Source: Veillonella sp. (GTDB lineage Bacteria > Bacillota > Negativicutes > Veillonellales > Veillonellaceae). Taken from it: a stretch of 17,041 nt of DNA. The stretch spans positions 1 through 17,041 of the forward strand of contig JAIITD010000025.1 in assembly GCA_022737715.1 (NCBI GenBank), in the 5' to 3' direction. Shown piece by piece: positions 12,392 to 17,041 of the stretch (its first letter is position 1; each line of letters starts with the position of its first letter). The notes beneath the pieces are model-generated. The model made no database searches. It saw nothing but the letters and a program-made list of their open reading frames with translations, and was not told where the DNA came from. The translations under genes and the position numbers were made by a program.

Positions 12392-12877
12392 TCAATTTTT
12401 TGCAACTAAATAAACAACTGCACCACCTAATAGGATATTTAATAATTTACTGTTTCGTTGTTGCATCTTGATTCTTTTGAGTTCTCTCATCTGCATTTCT
12501 AAGTATGCGTTCACCTTCGCCAATGATTCGTTTTGCATTGATAGCGTTTTCTCTTGCTGCTCTAATGTGTTCTTGGCTATTAGTAATTGCTCCTTCTGTT
12601 CTTTGATTAAGTTCATCGATTCTATTAATTCTTGTTTCGATTCGCTCGTTGACATCTGTGCTACGTTCAATTGCTGTTCTAACTCGTCTATTATCTTCAA
12701 CTGCTCGTTGATTGTATTGTTGAGCGTTTCGAACTTCATCAGTAGCTCGTTGTATTCCTGTCGTGTCAATATTACTTGCTCTGTCGGCGTAGAACCATAT
12801 ACAGGCAATGATACAAAGGACAATACAAATAGGAACAGAGATGTAATGAGCGTGAATAAAGTTTTTGATTTTGTCAT
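12392..12877 (-). CDS. Exported coiled-coil protein with C-terminal membrane helix (spanin-like, overlaps the next gene)
   Basis: This 161-residue protein opens with a cleavable-looking signal (MTKSKTLFTLITSLFLFVLS, site probably after VYG at about residue 28). A long heptad-rich coiled coil follows (about 35-140; EYNELLMKFETLNNTINEQL, then ELEQQLN), ending in a short hydrophobic segment (LLNILLGGAVVYLVA). Spanins bridge inner and outer membranes through periplasmic coiled coils in the last step of lysis of diderm hosts, and this layout fits. It lacks a lipobox Cys, so it is not a standard outer-membrane lipoprotein. The ATG at 12877 uses the same AGGAGG as the gene at 12881, eight bases away. 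Its frame overlaps that gene over its whole length. Confidence 0.7.
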   Translation of the reverse strand: MTKSKTLFTLITSLFLFVLSFVSLPVYGSTPTEQVILTRQEYNELLMKFETLNNTINEQLKIIDELEQQLNVAQMSTSESKQELIESMNLIKEQKEQLLIAKNTLEQQEKTLSMQNESLAKVNAYLEMQMRELKRIKMQQRNSKLLNILLGGAVVYLVAKN

Positions 12878-12881
12878 TCAT
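12447..12881 (-). CDS. Membrane-anchored coiled-coil protein (Rz/i-spanin-like)
   Basis: This 144-residue protein has an N-terminal anchor (about residues 14-31, ISVPICIVLCIIACIWFY). A long Arg/Glu/Asn-rich helical region follows (RAVEDNRRVRTAIERSTDVN, then ERIETRINRIDELNQ), ending in a polar tail. This is the N-in, C-out arrangement of an inner-membrane spanin subunit (Rz type). The ATG at 12881 lies four bases after AGGAGG, and that SD overlaps the stop of the endolysin gene. The whole gene lies within the span of the 161-codon gene in another frame. Both proteins look real: each has its own targeting segment plus a helix. They follow the holins and endolysin, as Rz/Rz1 pairs do. Confidence 0.72.
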   Translation of the reverse strand: MNDKIKNFIHAHYISVPICIVLCIIACIWFYADRASNIDTTGIQRATDEVRNAQQYNQRAVEDNRRVRTAIERSTDVNERIETRINRIDELNQRTEGAITNSQEHIRAARENAINAKRIIGEGERILRNADERTQKNQDATTKQ

Positions 12882-12889
12882 ACTTCCTC

Positions 12890-13513
12890 CTAATCATACA
12901 TATAGTTGACATCAACTTCTTTGTCAGCTACTATTCCGCAATCACTATATTGCCATATTCTCATATTTGGATAATCACATTTTGAATCATATTGTGCACA
13001 CCATACAGGAACACTTGGCATTTGACTATATGCATATGTTTCATCCCACAACAGTGAATACCCACTATACACACCTACATTTTGAAATCCTGCACTCCAT
13101 AATGTATTTACGAACCGACTAATGCAATTAGTCATTCCTTGGCTAGTTAGTGCTCCTGCATTAATCATATTACGTAATTGGCGGTGTTCTTCGTAGTCAT
13201 ACCAAATGCCTGCTTGCAAATGGTAATCAGTATATCCATAACTATTGAGCGTGTTAATCACCCATTCAGCTTCTTGTACTGCGGTGGCCTCATCATATGC
13301 ATGGCTAAAATAATAGACACCAACTTCAAGGCCTACACTTAATGCTGCGGTGATATGTTGCTCAAAGAATTCATCAACGTTATAGTTTTCACCTAATTTA
13401 ATAATTACAAATTCATTGCCTTCATCTTTAGCTTGCTGCATGTGGCACTCATCATAATATGGTGTTCCGTTTTCAGCCTCTTGCCATGCTGAAATATCAA
13501 ACCCTTTTTTCAT
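12890..13513 (-). CDS. Phage endolysin, GH25 lysozyme
   Basis: This 207-residue protein is a single GH25 (Chalaropsis-type muramidase) domain with no wall-binding module. Landmarks are GFDISAWQ (4-11, active-site Asp6), GVYYFSHA (65-72), GIWYDYEEH (102-110, Asp106 and catalytic Glu108), NVGVYSGYSLL (145-155) and MRIWQYSDCG (184-193). It hydrolyses the N-acetylmuramic acid to N-acetylglucosamine bond of peptidoglycan. There is no signal peptide, so release should depend on the holins encoded just upstream. GGAG is eight bases before the ATG at 13513. A GTG at 13522 lies too close to the SD. The gene overlaps the second holin-like gene by 17 bases and its stop overlaps the SD of the spanin pair. 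Confidence 0.93.
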   Translation of the reverse strand: MKKGFDISAWQEAENGTPYYDECHMQQAKDEGNEFVIIKLGENYNVDEFFEQHITAALSVGLEVGVYYFSHAYDEATAVQEAEWVINTLNSYGYTDYHLQAGIWYDYEEHRQLRNMINAGALTSQGMTNCISRFVNTLWSAGFQNVGVYSGYSLLWDETYAYSQMPSVPVWCAQYDSKCDYPNMRIWQYSDCGIVADKEVDVNYMYD

Positions 13514-13877
13514 TCTTATCACTCCTTTCTGTCATATTTGGTAATGTTGGTAATTTAGGCTGTTCTTCTAATTTGTCAGGTATCCCGTTTCCGTCCTTAT
13601 CTATCCATAAGGCAAGAAAACCAACTAATGCAGTTAATACTGACGGAATGAAGATATGATCTATAATGTTAATCCCCACATTAATCAATTTATTCATATC
13701 ATCAGATACATACCCTTGAACGAACACCATAATGTACTCAACCACTACCAATAAAATAGGTACTAGCATTGTTAGTACTAGTACCCTTGTAGCAAGAACC
13801 CCTGTAGGGTGGAAGTTAGCCACCCTTACAGATTGATATGATTTTTTTATGCTGTTAATGATAGCTAACTTATCCAT
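13497..13877 (-). CDS. Holin-like protein with two membrane helices
   Basis: This 126-residue protein has hydrophobic segments at about residues 31-53 (VLVLTMLVPILLVVVEYIMV) and 74-91 (HIFIPSVLTALVGFLALW). A polar tail with a DKDGNGIPDKLEE stretch, like a calcium-loop, and a charged end follow. The position directly before the endolysin, with overlap, makes a holin or holin partner likely. GGAGGGG precedes the ATG at 13877, which overlaps the preceding gene by eight bases. The calcium-loop-like motif may be accidental, but it also appears in several holins of firmicute phages. The exact holin family is not certain. Confidence 0.75.
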   Translation of the reverse strand: MDKLAIINSIKKSYQSVRVANFHPTGVLATRVLVLTMLVPILLVVVEYIMVFVQGYVSDDMNKLINVGINIIDHIFIPSVLTALVGFLALWIDKDGNGIPDKLEEQPKLPTLPNMTERSDKNEKRV

Positions 13878-14421
13878 TGCCCCTCCATGCCTTTATAATT
13901 TCAATCGTATATTGAAATATCTTGCCGATGTCGATTAGGTCATCTTCTACCATTTCACGTAGGTTTTCAATGATTGACCAGCATTCGGCAAAAAATGGTA
14001 TCAACATAAACGCATACGAAAAAATATGGTCTAGGAATAGGTCTGTATTTGGAATAGGAATATCAGGTAATGAAATAAATACAATGGATAGTATCATCCA
14101 TGCCGGATATTGTATGCATAGTTTCTTTAACAGATCACCTCTTAGGCGCTCACTCATTAAATATCTACGCCGTTCCCCGGTTGCCTTATTAATATACTTC
14201 CCTTTGCCCCAACCGTACCAGGTCAAGGTTGTTAGTAGTGTAATAGGATTATTAGGCCTGTGATTATCCTTGTTATATCGCAATACTTCTGCAGCAATTC
14301 GCTGAATTGTATCCACAAATAACAATGTAGTGGTTAAAATAATCACTACTCCCATACTAACTAAATGTTCATGCGATACCCCACTTATGAGCATGATTAA
14401 AATATCATTAAGAATATCCAT
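13870..14421 (-). CDS. Phage holin family protein (TcdE/Cph1-like)
   Basis: This 183-residue protein has three hydrophobic segments: about 20-40 (LVSMGVVIILTTTLLFVDTI), 105-120 (IQYPAWMILSIVFISL) and 131-145 (HIFSYAFMLIPFFAECWS). The segment FFAECWSIIENLREMVED resembles the E-x-lSI-EN motif near the end of the holin_4_1 (toxin secretion/phage lysis holin) family, and the basic segment between helices 1 and 2 fits as well. Holins accumulate in the inner membrane and release endolysin at the set time. GGGGGAG lies three bases before the ATG. With the gene at 13497-13877 this would be a two-holin cassette, of which one may be an antiholin. Confidence 0.72.
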   Translation of the reverse strand: MDILNDILIMLISGVSHEHLVSMGVVIILTTTLLFVDTIQRIAAEVLRYNKDNHRPNNPITLLTTLTWYGWGKGKYINKATGERRRYLMSERLRGDLLKKLCIQYPAWMILSIVFISLPDIPIPNTDLFLDHIFSYAFMLIPFFAECWSIIENLREMVEDDLIDIGKIFQYTIEIIKAWRGNG

Positions 14422-14437
14422 TCACTCCCCCATGCCC

Positions 14438-14581
14438 TTATGGTTCTTCTTTATCTAAATCCATTAAATCATTGTGCACGCATCCTTCTGTCGGACACGT
14501 GCCGTCCTCATTCAAAGTTGCCCAACAGTATTTACAAAAGTGCATCACTGGTACATCAGATTTGATTTCGTAGTTATCCAT
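14438..14581 (-). CDS. Zinc-ribbon-like small protein (47 residues)
   Basis: This short gene begins MDNYEIKSDVPVMHFCKYCW and contains C-x2-C (CKYC) followed, after the spacer ATLNEDGT, by C-x4-C with a His two positions on (CPTEGCVHN). That is a four-cysteine metal site of the zinc-ribbon type. AAGGAGG is eight bases before the ATG, and the start overlaps the preceding stop as TAATG. It sits between the tail-associated gene and the holins in the late operon. Its function is unknown. Similar tiny zinc proteins are common passengers in late regions of phages of firmicutes. Confidence 0.7.
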   Translation of the reverse strand: MDNYEIKSDVPVMHFCKYCWATLNEDGTCPTEGCVHNDLMDLDKEEP

Positions 14582-14982
14582 TATTTGACCTCCTTAATCT
14601 TGGCCACCATTTCGGCATTGAGTTTCTTAAATTGTTCTTGTAAATCATCATATGGCACATTAGCCAAACGTCTACGTATTAATGCCTGGTCTAGCATTGC
14701 AAATCGTTCGTCATAGTACTTACGGATTTGTGAAATACGTTCCGCTTTCGTCGGTTCATATTCCGTTACAGGAATATCGACAAAAGTTCCATTCACGTAT
14801 GTTTTGCCATTTAAAAATTCATCAAGCATAGCATCATCACCATACACATAATCAGCTGCATCAGGATATTGAACTTTAGCTTGTTCTAGTAAAGCACTCT
14901 CACCAATTGGTGCTAATATACTATCGACGATTGATGTAATACGTCGACCTTCCGCATCAAGTACATGGATATAATTATTCAT
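14581..14982 (-). CDS. Tail-fibre-associated protein (assembly/XkdW-like)
   Basis: This 133-residue protein begins MNNYIHVLDAEGRRITSIVD and ends in a long charged helix (AERISQIRKYYDERFAMLDQ, then LQEQFKKLNAEMVAKIKEV). The layout, a small N-terminal strand domain, the YVNGTFVDIP stretch and a C-terminal helix with R-x2-YYDERF, is what I associate with small proteins encoded right after tail-fibre genes (XkdW-like or fibre-assembly helpers). That is from memory, so the family is tentative. AGGAGG lies five bases before the ATG. Its upstream side is not a tail gene but the inverted recombinase/cassette block, and only 32 bases separate the two divergent starts. A late transcript from beyond the window must cross that block to reach it. 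Confidence 0.6.
   Translation of the reverse strand: MNNYIHVLDAEGRRITSIVDSILAPIGESALLEQAKVQYPDAADYVYGDDAMLDEFLNGKTYVNGTFVDIPVTEYEPTKAERISQIRKYYDERFAMLDQALIRRRLANVPYDDLQEQFKKLNAEMVAKIKEVK
14970..14975 (+). promoter_or_regulatory. Possible -10 box of the recombinase gene
   Basis: TATAAT lies 39 bases before the recombinase ATG, inside the start of the divergent gene. The only -35-like element (TCGACC at 14944-14949) is 20 bases away, too far for a good promoter, so expression is expected to be weak or to come from elsewhere. Confidence 0.3.
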
Positions 14983-15014
14983 ATATACCTCCTAATTAAT
15001 GAAAGGATATAACA

Positions 15015-15893
15015 ATGAATAGCACTATTAAGCACTATCCAAGAAATGCGTATCTTCGCATGCACCGCAAAAGTGCGTGTGTCGAAACGTTTAAAAGTAT
15101 TTATGAAAAATGGCTGCCTACTCGTGTTGAAATCGTGAGTAAATCAGCCATTGAATCATATCGCATTGCCTATGATCATATTCAATCAATTGCTAATATT
15201 CCTATTAACTTAATTAAATACTCTGATATGCAATGCGTTATTAATAGAATGAGAGATAACGGCCTGTCCTACGCATCAGCCAAGAAGGTACGTACATTAC
15301 TTTCATTGCTATCTAAATATGCAATTGTTAATGACATTGATATTAAGGATTACACCCCTTTTCTTAATCTTGGCCACGATGTTAGCGTATACCCTCATAA
15401 GCCATTTACTCGCCAACAGATTAATCGATTATGGGCCCTTAATACTACCGATACATATGGTACGCTAATACTCCTGTATACAGGCATGCGGTGCGGTGAA
15501 TTGCTATCCTTACGTAAGAACGATATTAACCTTCGCACTAAATGCTTAATGGTACGCCAATCTAAAACCGAGGCTGGCCGTAATCGTTTAATACCTATTC
15601 ACAGGCGAATACTACCAATAGTTACAACTCTGTATCAGAATTCATCTGACAAGATATTACCAATTTCTTATGCTCAATTCAGCAAGCAATTTAAATCAGT
15701 AATGACGTCTATCAAATGTTCCCATTCAACACATGACTGCCGCCATACAGTAGCCACCTTGTTAGATAAATATGGTGCATCACCTACTGCTACTCGCGCC
15801 ATTCTCGGGCATAAACATGGCGATATAACTACTAAAGTTTATACCCATAAAGAATTGCGGGAGTTACGTAAGGCTATTGAGCTACTTCCCTAG
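15015..15893 (+). CDS. Tyrosine recombinase, likely the site-specific invertase of the tail-fibre cassettes
   Basis: This 292-residue protein has the full catalytic set of tyrosine recombinases: Arg159 (LLYTGMRCGEL), Lys184 (VRQSKTEAGRNR, the beta-hairpin Lys), His240 and Arg243 (STHDCRHTVAT), His266 (AILGHKHGD) and the nucleophile Tyr276 (TTKVYTHKEL). The N-terminal half (about 20-115) fits a helical core-binding domain. An extra arm-binding domain is not evident. AAAGGA lies seven bases before the ATG. It is opposite in direction to the late genes. Its stop codon is two bases from the first 10-bp cassette repeat. Prophage integrases usually sit beside the rebuilt tRNA, which must be off the right side, so I infer a Rci-like shuffling role rather than integration. 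It could still do both. Confidence 0.9.
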   Translation: MNSTIKHYPRNAYLRMHRKSACVETFKSIYEKWLPTRVEIVSKSAIESYRIAYDHIQSIANIPINLIKYSDMQCVINRMRDNGLSYASAKKVRTLLSLLSKYAIVNDIDIKDYTPFLNLGHDVSVYPHKPFTRQQINRLWALNTTDTYGTLILLYTGMRCGELLSLRKNDINLRTKCLMVRQSKTEAGRNRLIPIHRRILPIVTTLYQNSSDKILPISYAQFSKQFKSVMTSIKCSHSTHDCRHTVATLLDKYGASPTATRAILGHKHGDITTKVYTHKELRELRKAIELLP

Positions 15894-15895
15894 AT

Positions 15896-15905
15896 CCAAT
15901 GGGGA
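15896..15905 (+). repeat. Cassette recombination-site candidate S0 (CCAATGGGGA)
   Basis: First of six copies. It starts two bases after the recombinase stop codon. The core CCAATGG is itself CCA-n-TGG, a short palindrome. Confidence 0.7.
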
Positions 15906-16115
15906 AAATCACTACGAGGAAACGATAGTTCATGGTACTTACAAACTACTAATTTCCCAATTGCATTCATTGAAGTATATGCCATCACAACAGGATTGCC
16001 AGATAGTGCAAAAGGGCCTTCATCAAACAACTCAGATAATGCTATAAAATACACAGCTACTACAATATCATTTGCTCGATTTGAGCATTTCTTCATAGCA
16101 TTCGGTAAAAGTTAG
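15897..16115 (+). CDS. Silent tail-fibre C-terminal cassette 1 (no start codon)
   Basis: This is a 72-codon frame that opens inside the repeat as Gln-Trp-Gly (QWGKSLRGNDSSWYLQ) and ends HFFIAFGKS-stop. There is no SD or start codon. The pattern QWG, then a strand with FPIAFIEVYAI, then a variable loop, then an aromatic strand and a final I/V-x-G is that of the gp53-like C-terminal domain of phage tail fibres, which forms the receptor-binding tip. It can only be expressed if joined in frame to a fibre body. The stop TAG directly adjoins the next repeat. Confidence 0.75.
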   Translation, partial: QWGKSLRGNDSSWYLQTTNFPIAFIEVYAITTGLPDSAKGPSSNNSDNAIKYTATTISFARFEHFFIAFGKS

Positions 16116-16125
16116 CCAATGGGTA
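16116..16125 (+). repeat. Cassette recombination-site candidate S1 (variant CCAATGGGTA)
   Basis: Nine of ten bases match the others. The T changes the encoded tripeptide to Gln-Trp-Val. Confidence 0.65.
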
Positions 16126-16341
16126 AAAACTAATGAAACTGCACAAAATAATCCGTTGCCTTTCCCTATATCATATAGTACAGATTTCATTGCTGGTGTT
16201 GCTTGTTTTAATAACGGTCCTACTAGTTATGCACCATGGACTAAAGTAAATAATAAAGCAAGTTATTTTGCTGGGTTAAGTGGAGATTGGAGTCCGTATT
16301 ATGTAAATAAGGAAATAACTTGTATATTCGTTGGAATATAA
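16117..16341 (+). CDS. Silent tail-fibre C-terminal cassette 2 (no start codon)
   Basis: This is a 74-codon frame beginning QWVKTNETAQNNPLPFPISY and ending NKEITCIFVGI-stop. It has the same layout as its neighbours but almost no identity in the middle (GDWSPYYV, PTSYAPW). The opening is QWV rather than QWG because of the variant repeat. An internal ATG at 16156 has no SD and would cut off the conserved opening. TAA is followed directly by the next repeat. Confidence 0.72.
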   Translation, partial: QWVKTNETAQNNPLPFPISYSTDFIAGVACFNNGPTSYAPWTKVNNKASYFAGLSGDWSPYYVNKEITCIFVGI

Positions 16342-16351
16342 CCAATGGGGA
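16342..16351 (+). repeat. Cassette recombination-site candidate S2 (CCAATGGGGA)
   Basis: Identical 10-bp copy directly after TAA. The local context TTGG-N7-CCAA gives an extra small inverted repeat at this copy only. Confidence 0.7.
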
Positions 16352-16555
16352 CAGACTTCTCACAATACATCAGAATATCAATCAAAAGCGACATTACCTA
16401 TTAGATTTAGCACGCCTTTTAAAGCAGTGGGCTCTATTTCCCCTTCGACTGGAAGTCCCAGTGGGAACAATTATGATGATGCAATAAAATTAACATCATC
16501 TGATATTGCATTTAGATTTTATGGACATAGTTATATCGCTATAGGCTTATCGTAA
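16343..16555 (+). CDS. Silent tail-fibre C-terminal cassette 3 (no start codon)
   Basis: This is a 70-codon frame beginning QWGQTSHNTSEYQSKATLPI, with a Ser/Gly/Pro loop (ISPSTGSPSGNN) and the end GHSYIAIGLS-stop. The YIAIG ending is the most typical match to the tail-fibre C-terminal domain. It has no start codon or SD of its own. Confidence 0.75.
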   Translation, partial: QWGQTSHNTSEYQSKATLPIRFSTPFKAVGSISPSTGSPSGNNYDDAIKLTSSDIAFRFYGHSYIAIGLS

Positions 16556-16565
16556 CCAATGGGGA
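16556..16565 (+). repeat. Cassette recombination-site candidate S3 (CCAATGGGGA)
   Basis: Identical copy directly after TAA. It shares the longer run CCAATGGGGAAA with S0. Confidence 0.7.
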
Positions 16566-16790
16566 AAGTCAGACATTACAGTTGCTAGGACTATATATGA
16601 TGGAGCTAGTAACTTTATAATACCTTTTACTTTTCCTCCGTTCGTCGCAGTCACTAACATAGCGCCGTCAATGTTAGATAATGACAATTGGACGAGTAGT
16701 GCCGTTAAGGAAATAACAATAAATAACTTCACTTATATGTCTGCACAAAATAACGTTACCTCTATACGGTGGGGTGCTATTGGATTTTAG
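16557..16790 (+). CDS. Silent tail-fibre C-terminal cassette 4 (no start codon)
   Basis: This is a 77-codon frame beginning QWGKSDITVARTIYDGASNF, followed by IPFTFPPFVAVTNI, the strand with the F-P-x-F pattern, and ending SIRWGAIGF-stop. The domain layout is the same with different loops (MLDNDNWTSSAV). No start codon or SD. Confidence 0.75.
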   Translation, partial: QWGKSDITVARTIYDGASNFIIPFTFPPFVAVTNIAPSMLDNDNWTSSAVKEITINNFTYMSAQNNVTSIRWGAIGF

Positions 16791-16800
16791 CCAATGGGGA
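16791..16800 (+). repeat. Cassette recombination-site candidate S4 (CCAATGGGGA)
   Basis: Identical copy directly after TAG. Confidence 0.7.
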
Positions 16801-17031
16801 TATAAAACAGATAATCTATCAACATATCGTCAATTCGCTATTAGCTTATTATTACCATATAGTTCTAAATACATTCCTGTGGTAGTTCCAGAATATTTAG
16901 GAAATCCTACATACGATAGTAATTTAGATAAAAGTACTGCTATTAGTAGAGTTGATAAAACACTGACTTCATTTAAAGCTTGTATTGATGATAGATGTAC
17001 TGGATTATACTGGATTACAGTAGGCTTATAA
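16792..17031 (+). CDS. Silent tail-fibre C-terminal cassette 5 (no start codon)
   Basis: This is a 79-codon frame beginning QWGYKTDNLSTYRQFAISLL and ending CTGLYWITVGL-stop. It is the longest of the five and has two Cys (FKACIDDRC) that could pair. The conserved frame of the domain is kept: QWG opening, a P-Y strand, and the W-I-T-V-G ending. No start codon or SD. Confidence 0.75.
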   Translation, partial: QWGYKTDNLSTYRQFAISLLLPYSSKYIPVVVPEYLGNPTYDSNLDKSTAISRVDKTLTSFKACIDDRCTGLYWITVGL

Positions 17032-17041
17032 CCAATGGGGA
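17032..17041 (+). repeat. Cassette recombination-site candidate S5 (CCAATGGGGA), at the right edge
   Basis: Sixth copy, directly after TAA and ending at the last base of the window, so the array or its junction with the fibre gene continues beyond. Confidence 0.7.

Noticed and set aside
12468..12893. Plus-strand frame of 141 codons
   Set aside because: It is antisense to the spanin-like pair, Ser/Cys rich, and has no SD. Its openness follows from the two real frames opposite.
15015..15893. Recombinase as the integrase that inserted the prophage in tRNA-Leu
   Set aside because: It is more than 5 kb from the truncated tRNA and abuts the cassette repeats. An integrase is expected beside the restored tRNA outside the window. 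Not fully excluded.
15890..16096. Minus-strand frame of 68 codons in the cassette array
   Set aside because: It is antisense to cassette 1. The plus-strand frame matches the other four cassettes in layout.
15896..17041. Integron-like cassette array
   Set aside because: Cassettes have no individual folded attC-like sites, only a 10-bp repeat, and all encode the same domain type. A shufflon explains this better.
15896..17041. CRISPR array or diversity-generating retroelement
   Set aside because: The intervals are 200 bp or more and coding. No reverse transcriptase, template repeat or cas gene is present.

Overview
The window looks like chromosomal DNA of a diderm firmicute of the Negativicutes, most probably Veillonella. 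The evidence is a carboxyltransferase of the oxaloacetate decarboxylase/pyruvate carboxylase type, a GT9 heptosyltransferase-like gene that implies lipopolysaccharide, AT-rich DNA with strong Shine-Dalgarno (SD) sites, and phage lysis genes that include spanin-like proteins, which are needed only where there is an outer membrane. The species call is inference from content, not from a search.

Positions 1 to about 9412 are host backbone. From the left they hold the 5' part of the carboxyltransferase gene with a structured 5' leader, a small unknown gene, the heptosyltransferase, a three-gene envelope operon (polysaccharide deacetylase lipoprotein, phosphodiester glycosidase, exported propeller-like protein), a nitrilase-family amidase, a RelE-type toxin-antitoxin operon with a third small gene, a candidate small RNA with its own promoter and terminator, and a 477-residue secreted protein of unknown function.

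At 9413-9474 lies only the 3' part of a tRNA-Leu(GAG) on the minus strand. The 5' half is missing and is replaced by unrelated DNA. This is the usual scar of an element integrated in a tRNA gene, so about 9475 to the right edge is read as a prophage. Next to the scar are tandem 11-bp repeats, a small winged-helix/excisionase-like gene and two tiny membrane peptides behind a near-consensus promoter. An AT-rich cargo (moron) operon follows (10187-12155). It has its own promoter with a palindrome filling the -35/-10 spacer, and two sequence-related terminators flank it. Then, still on the minus strand, come the late genes: a tail-associated protein, a zinc-ribbon peptide, two holin-like proteins, a GH25 endolysin, and two spanin-like genes that overlap almost completely in different frames and share one SD.

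At 15015 the direction flips. A plus-strand tyrosine recombinase is followed by at least five tandem start-less reading frames of 70-79 codons. Each begins at a 10-bp repeat (CCAATGGGGA, in frame Gln-Trp-Gly) exactly where the preceding stop codon ends. All five have the pattern of phage tail-fibre C-terminal beta-domains. I interpret this as a shufflon-like tail-fibre tip switching system. The expressed fibre gene is predicted to lie just beyond the right edge on the minus strand.
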